Below are positions 30,769 through 32,549 of a DNA stretch of 32,549 bases, one piece after another (the stretch's first letter is position 1; every line of letters starts with the position of its first letter). Source of the stretch: Mollicutes bacterium (GTDB lineage: Bacteria; Bacillota_I; Bacilli_A; RFN20; CAG-826); the NCBI GenBank assembly GCA_022780025.1, contig JALEXS010000065.1, forward strand, positions 1 through 32,549. Reading direction: 5' to 3'. Below the pieces are notes generated by a model. That model was not told where the DNA came from. It saw nothing but the letters and a program-made list of their open reading frames with translations, and ran no database searches. The position numbers and the translations under genes were made by a program.

Positions 30769-31698
30769 TTACAAATCAGCGTTAAGCAAAAATAAATAAT
30801 TATCCTCAGATTCTTCAACCAAATTTTTTATTATTTGTATAAAGTCTGAATAATCATATGTAGTATGAGCTTTGTCTAAAGCATCATAATATTCAACTCT
30901 ATTTTCATTTTTAATTACTACAGGAGGATATCCATTTTTGATTAACTCAAAATTAAGTAAAAGCCTTGCTGTTCTTCCGTTGCCATCAACAAAAGGATGA
31001 ATTTTCACAAATTCACCATGAAGATAACATGCTCTTATGATAGGATGCAAATTTTCCCATTTTTTATAATTTTCCATTAATTTTTGCATTTCAAATGGCA
31101 CATTTAGATAAATTGGTGGAACATGTTTTGCACCACTAATAAATACATTCTCTTGACGATATTTACCAGCATTATGATTATCTATTTCTTTTAGTATTAA
31201 GTAATGGATTGCTTTTATATTATATTCGGTTATAGAATCATTTTTTGAAACAAGGTCTTCAATAAAATCGATTGCTTCTTTATGATTTATGGCTTCTAAA
31301 TGGTCTTTTAAAGGTTTTCCCTTAATTGTAATTCCATTTTCTAAAACAACCTTTGTTTCAGAAAGAGTTAAGGTGTTACCTTCAATTGCATTTGAATTAT
31401 AAGTCCATTCAATAACTAACTTATTTTTAAATTGCTCCTTCATTAAATTTGAAAAAGGCCTAAATGAGTTTATTAAATCTTTTTTCTTATCAATTAGGTT
31501 AAAATCGATAGCGTTATAAAAAATCTTTTCAGTATTTTTGTATCTTTTATCTATTGGTTTTGTTGCATCTATTGGTATTAACCAAGTTTTGCCTACTTTG
31601 ATTGCTCCCTCAATTCTACCTTCTGAACATAGAGTGCGTATTCTTCTTTCGTTTATTCCCCATTTTTCTACAAAATATTTTATTAACTTAAATTCCAA
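30769..31698 (-). CDS. Fic-domain protein 3 (N-terminal HTH + Fic), TTG start
   Basis: 309 residues from a TTG at 31698. GAGGTG (31713-31708) lies 9 bases upstream and a consensus promoter further up; the earlier in-frame ATG at 31767 would start upstream of the -10 box and cannot be the start. The N-terminus (about 5-47) is an excisionase/MerR-like helix-turn-helix (KWGINERRIRTLCSEGRIEG then WLIPIDATKP). The inhibitory motif SNAIEG is at 102-107, and the Fic active site HPFVDGNGRTAR starts at H234. It likely AMPylates a target when inhibition is relieved and binds its own operators through the helix-turn-helix. It lacks the C-terminal winged helix of Fic1 and Fic2. Confidence 0.9.
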   Translation of the reverse strand: MEFKLIKYFVEKWGINERRIRTLCSEGRIEGAIKVGKTWLIPIDATKPIDKRYKNTEKIFYNAIDFNLIDKKKDLINSFRPFSNLMKEQFKNKLVIEWTYNSNAIEGNTLTLSETKVVLENGITIKGKPLKDHLEAINHKEAIDFIEDLVSKNDSITEYNIKAIHYLILKEIDNHNAGKYRQENVFISGAKHVPPIYLNVPFEMQKLMENYKKWENLHPIIRACYLHGEFVKIHPFVDGNGRTARLLLNFELIKNGYPPVVIKNENRVEYYDALDKAHTTYDYSDFIQIIKNLVEESEDNYLFLLNADL

Positions 31699-31717
31699 TT
31701 TAAATTCACCTCTTTTA

Positions 31718-31731
31718 TTCCGTAATCGGCA
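31718..31731. promoter_or_regulatory. Fic3 operator 2 (downstream of -10)
   Basis: TTCCGTAATCGGCA, aligned to operator 1 with three differences and keeping the CCG-N4-CGG core. It lies between the -10 box and the Shine-Dalgarno. Confidence 0.6.
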
Positions 31732-31738
31732 CAATGAT

Positions 31739-31767
31739 ATTATAAGTAAATCTACGTAATAAGTCAA
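31739..31767 (-). promoter_or_regulatory. Fic3 promoter TTGACT-N17-TATAAT
   Basis: Minus-strand TTGACT (31767-31762), 17-bp spacer, TATAAT (31744-31739). This is the best consensus promoter in the window and it is bracketed by two matching palindromes. Confidence 0.8.
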
Positions 31768-31772
31768 TACAC

Positions 31773-31786
31773 TGCCGTTATCGGCA
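31773..31786. promoter_or_regulatory. Fic3 operator 1 (upstream of -35)
   Basis: TGCCGTTATCGGCA, a 14-bp palindrome with 5-bp arms, 5 bp upstream of the -35 box and 55 bp from operator 2. Confidence 0.65.
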
Positions 31787-31914
31787 TAATATAATCATAG
31801 TTAAAGGATATCAATATTATTAATTTCAATTTACATTTTAAAATTAATAATCGTTGTAAATTTTCAACGATTTATTCCATTATGTTCTCATCAGCTCTAG
31901 AAATTTCGGTTTAT

Positions 31915-32328
31915 CTATCCGCTTATAACGTTCCAATAACCATTTTTATTAGAACCAATTCTTTCTATTAGATTATTATTTGTTAAAAATCTAATAATAT
32001 TATCAATAGCAGTTTCGCTTATTCCTATAATTTTAGCTAATTCCGGCTTGGTGATATTTGGATTATGTCTCATTTCTGATAAAATCTTTTGTCTAGTTTC
32101 ATTTAATCCGTGTTTCCTAGTTACAGGATTTTTATCGCCAACCTTATCACCAATGTTATCACCAACTTTTCTAATATTATTAAAAGGGATTGTAACAACG
32201 ATTGAATTTTTTCTAAATTCAAAAGCATTTTCACTATAGTTTTCTATGATTTTAGGAACACCTCTACCGGATTTATCACTAATTCTTAATTGAGCGAAAA
32301 TTTCCGATAATTTTATATCAGTCTTTTC
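31915..32328 (-). pseudogene. C-terminal remnant of ATP-binding / winged-helix regulator (AlbA_2-HATPase_c_4 type)
   Basis: A minus-strand frame of 137 codons ends at a TAG (31917-31915). It opens with LRISDKSGRGVPKIIENYSE, the GHKL-like HATPase_c_4 motif (GRGxPKI) found near the C-terminus of AlbA_2-type transcriptional regulators, followed by a Val/Gly linker VGDNIGDKVGDKNP and a winged helix (LNETRQKILSEM, TKPELAKIIGISETAIDNII). The N-terminal AlbA_2 part is missing: a TAG stands in frame at 32329-32331 and the DNA beyond looks unrelated. A truncated gene, perhaps cut by the element at the right edge. Confidence 0.65.
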
Positions 32329-32406
32329 CTATGCTATAGTGCCGTCGATTTTTTTATTAAAATAAAATAAGAGTAATAAAAAAGCATTTACCATTTATAA
32401 ATGTAT

Positions 32407-32507
32407 AAAAAAAGGGGCTGTTGAAAAACTGATTAATTAATCGGTTTCTAAATAACCCTTTTTTATTGGAAATTTTTGAGTTTTTAAACATACTGAAGTA
32501 TGTTTAA
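32407..32507. mobile_element. Possible insertion-element end (hairpins), transposase outside window
   Basis: A run AAAAAAGGGGCTGTTGAAAA begins a long imperfect hairpin closing at CCCTTTTTT (32456-32464), with inner stem GAAAAACTGATT / AATCGGTTTC around AATT. A second stem follows (TTAAACATACT 32484-32494, AGTATGTTTAA 32497-32507). Such GGGGCTGTTGAAAA ends resemble transposon termini I know from Firmicutes, but no transposase is present here, so this could equally be a terminator. Confidence 0.35.
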
Positions 32508-32549
32508 TTTTTGTAAAATTTTTGATTAATTTTTTTACCTCTTTTTGAT

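Noticed and set aside
31699-31767. Upstream ATG extending Fic3 by 23 residues
   Set aside because: That ATG lies in the promoter's -35 region, upstream of the -10 box; the TTG at 31698 has a well-placed GAGGTG.
32048-32239. Plus-strand 63-residue hydrophobic reading frame
   Set aside because: It is antisense to the winged-helix regulator remnant, whose minus-strand frame shows real family motifs.

Overview
The window looks like part of a chromosome from a very AT-rich, low-GC Gram-positive bacterium, probably an uncultured gut Bacilli/Erysipelotrichia or Mollicutes-related lineage (RF39-like). This placement rests on base composition, gene order (pcrA-ligA-gatC-gatA-gatB) and protein resemblance; no rRNA or tRNA is present to confirm it. 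The standard bacterial code is used: conserved genes are full length with TGG for Trp, and TGA is a stop at 1705, 12385 and 19820, which argues against a Mycoplasma-type code.

Bases 1-15.9 kb are core chromosome. From left to right they hold a two-repeat DUF1538 membrane protein overlapping an RluA-type pseudouridine synthase, then an SDR oxidoreductase diverging from methylglyoxal synthase (mgsA). Next is the minus-strand operon pcrA-ligA-gatC-gatA-gatB, covering DNA unwinding and repair, nick sealing and tRNA transamidation. Three plus-strand membrane proteins of unknown function follow, meeting head-on a minus-strand group: a Bax-inhibitor-1 family protein, asnS and a 64-residue membrane protein.

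Bases 16.1-21.5 kb hold a plus-strand operon of four consecutive lipoproteins: an InlB-B-like repeat protein, two paralogues of unknown family and a BspA-type leucine-rich repeat protein. It ends in a clear intrinsic terminator.

Bases 21.6-32.5 kb are an accessory island. It contains three different Fic-domain proteins, an AAA/DUF4143 ATPase, an 849-residue lipoprotein, an AbiE-like toxin-antitoxin pair whose toxin gene carries an in-frame TAA, gene debris, the C-terminal stump of an ATP-binding/winged-helix regulator, and hairpins at the right edge that may be an insertion-element end. Fic1, the ATPase, AbiE, Fic2 and Fic3 each have their own set of direct or inverted repeats around a promoter. 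One 28-bp inverted repeat (TTCGCAAA-N12-TTTGCGAA) occurs before the ATPase, before abiEi (with a degenerate second copy) and after abiEii. This suggests self-regulating selfish modules, with possible cross-regulation between AbiE and the ATPase.

A second theme is leaderless expression. Four genes without a Shine-Dalgarno have a -10 hexamer ending exactly 6 nt before the ATG, and pcrA is similar with 9 nt. Other genes have good Shine-Dalgarno sites.
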